Shown here one piece after another: positions 45,598-46,325 of a stretch of 46,325 nucleotides of DNA (position 1 is the stretch's first letter; every line of letters begins with the position of its first letter). The notes beneath the pieces are model-generated. The model was not told the DNA's origin. It did not search any database and saw nothing but the letters and a program-made list of their open reading frames with translations. The position numbers and the translations under genes are program-made. The DNA comes from an uncultured Clostridia bacterium (GTDB lineage Bacteria > Bacillota > Clostridia > TANB77 > CAG-508): assembly GCA_944389395.1 (NCBI GenBank), contig CALXME010000007.1, positions 1 to 46,325 of the forward strand, written 5' to 3'.

Positions 45598-46137
45598 TTA
45601 ATAATTTTCAGCTTTTATTTCGAAATATGCTCTTGGATGGCTACAAACTGGACAAATTTCTGGAGCTTCTTTTCCAATAACAATATGTCCACAATTTCTA
45701 CATTTCCAAATTTTTTCTCCATCTTTGCTAAATACTAATCCATTTTCTACATTTTCTAATAATTTTTTATATCTTGCTTCATGTTCTTTTTCTATTTGTC
45801 CTACAGCTTCGAATAAATATGCAATTTTGTCAAAACCTTCTTCTTTTGCTTCTTTTGCCATTCTATCATACATATCTGTCCATTCATAATTTTCTCCAGC
45901 TGCTGCATCTTCCAAATTTACAGATGTTGTAGGAATATCTCCATCATGTAATAATTTAAACCATAATTTTGCATGTTCTTTTTCATTTTCAGCTGTTTCT
46001 AAGAATAAAGCTGCAATTTGCTCATATCCTTCTTTTTTTGCTTTACTTGCATAATAAGTATATTTATTTCTTGCTTGTGATTCTCCTGCAAAAGCCTCCA
46101 TTAAATTTTTTTCTGTTTTTGACCCTTTTAGTTCCAT
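45598..46137 (-). CDS. Rubrerythrin
   Basis: 179 aa. N-terminal ferritin-like diiron four-helix bundle ([23 protein letters not shown] with Glu and [12 protein letters not shown]; later [18 protein letters not shown]), then a C-terminal rubredoxin-type Fe(Cys)4 domain ([30 protein letters not shown] with C-x2-C pairs). A non-heme peroxidase that removes hydrogen peroxide in anaerobes. ATG at 46137 with AAGGAGG. Terminator directly downstream. Confidence 0.97.
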   Translation of the reverse strand: MELKGSKTEKNLMEAFAGESQARNKYTYYASKAKKEGYEQIAALFLETAENEKEHAKLWFKLLHDGDIPTTSVNLEDAAAGENYEWTDMYDRMAKEAKEEGFDKIAYLFEAVGQIEKEHEARYKKLLENVENGLVFSKDGEKIWKCRNCGHIVIGKEAPEICPVCSHPRAYFEIKAENY

Positions 46138-46240
46138 TTTTTATTCCTCCTTCTTTTTTAATTTACAAATTTCACATATAGCATGATAATGCATCTTATT
46201 TTAGTTTTTTTTGTATCACTAATTTCTAGAGAGTACAAAT

Positions 46241-46323
46241 TGGTACCGATGGTGGGACTCGAACCCACATGGTTTCCCGCTGGATTTTGAGTCCAGTGCG
46301 TCTACCAATTCCGCCACATCGGC
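46241..46323 (-). tRNA. tRNA-Leu (anticodon CAA)
   Basis: Minus-strand GCCGATG acceptor arm pairs with CATCGGT, then A-CCA is encoded (plus 46241-46243). Anticodon arm CTGGA-CTCAAAA-TCCAG gives anticodon CAA, which reads UUG. T arm GTGGG-TTCGAGT-CCCAC. A short extra arm is present, as in type II tRNAs. Confidence 0.93.
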
Positions 46324-46325
46324 AT

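Noticed and set aside
46241..46323. tRNA-Leu as a suppressor reading CGG
   Set aside because: Its anticodon loop is a normal 7 nt with CAA; nothing suggests it reads CGG.

Overview
The window is AT-rich, uses strong AGGAGG/GGTGAT-type Shine-Dalgarno sites and several TTG starts, and carries sporulation genes (dipicolinate synthase subunit B, a SpoVB/MurJ-type flippase), a rubrerythrin, the ylxM-ffh-rpsP-khpA-rimM-trmD-rplS housekeeping operon and DnaE. This points to an anaerobic, spore-forming member of the Bacillota, probably a Clostridia lineage (inference). Almost every gene is on the minus strand.

Layout. 1-8.6 kb: start of a truncated minus-strand gene, a VanW-domain protein (+), a DacF-like carboxypeptidase, a CmpB-type membrane protein, the flippase (+), SpoVFB, a sigma/PepSY-type anti-sigma pair and a VanY-like peptidase. 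8.7-13.9 kb: an unknown protein, rfbD-rfbA-rfbC-rfbB for dTDP-L-rhamnose, and a GtrB-type glycosyltransferase. 14-34.1 kb: a long cell-surface glycan locus read right to left: ABC export permease and ATPase, ComEC-like metallo-hydrolase, methyltransferase, several GT2/GT4 glycosyltransferases, large membrane proteins, UDP-galactopyranose mutase, a seven-repeat GH25 lysozyme and a cation-efflux protein. 34.3-39.1 kb: an HD-domain gene (+) and the SRP/ribosome operon. 39.3-46.3 kb: an MgtA-type P-type ATPase (+), dnaE, rubrerythrin and tRNA-Leu(CAA).

Main discovery. Six genes (VanW protein, CmpB-type protein, spoVFB, ComEC-like hydrolase, the essential ffh, and mgtA) are each broken in the standard reading frame. 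In all six the break falls exactly on an in-frame CGG codon, and skipping one base (reading CGGN as one unit, or skipping C and reading GGN) restores the full-length conserved protein with glycine at that position. I read every CGG on the coding strands of the other genes by eye. All of the roughly 50 others are out of frame (NNC GGN or NCG GNN), and I found no in-frame CGG that is read as a normal triplet. This suggests that CGG is not an arginine codon here but a general +1 frameshift signal or four-base codon. Standard annotation would wrongly call these genes pseudogenes.

Other unusual structure includes three copies of a 62-nt dispersed element (two 29-nt palindromic-ended units) right after stop codons, two intergenic elements with 21-bp inverted arms, a 16-bp inverted repeat enclosing the spoVFB ribosome binding site, and an anti-Shine-Dalgarno leader at the left edge.
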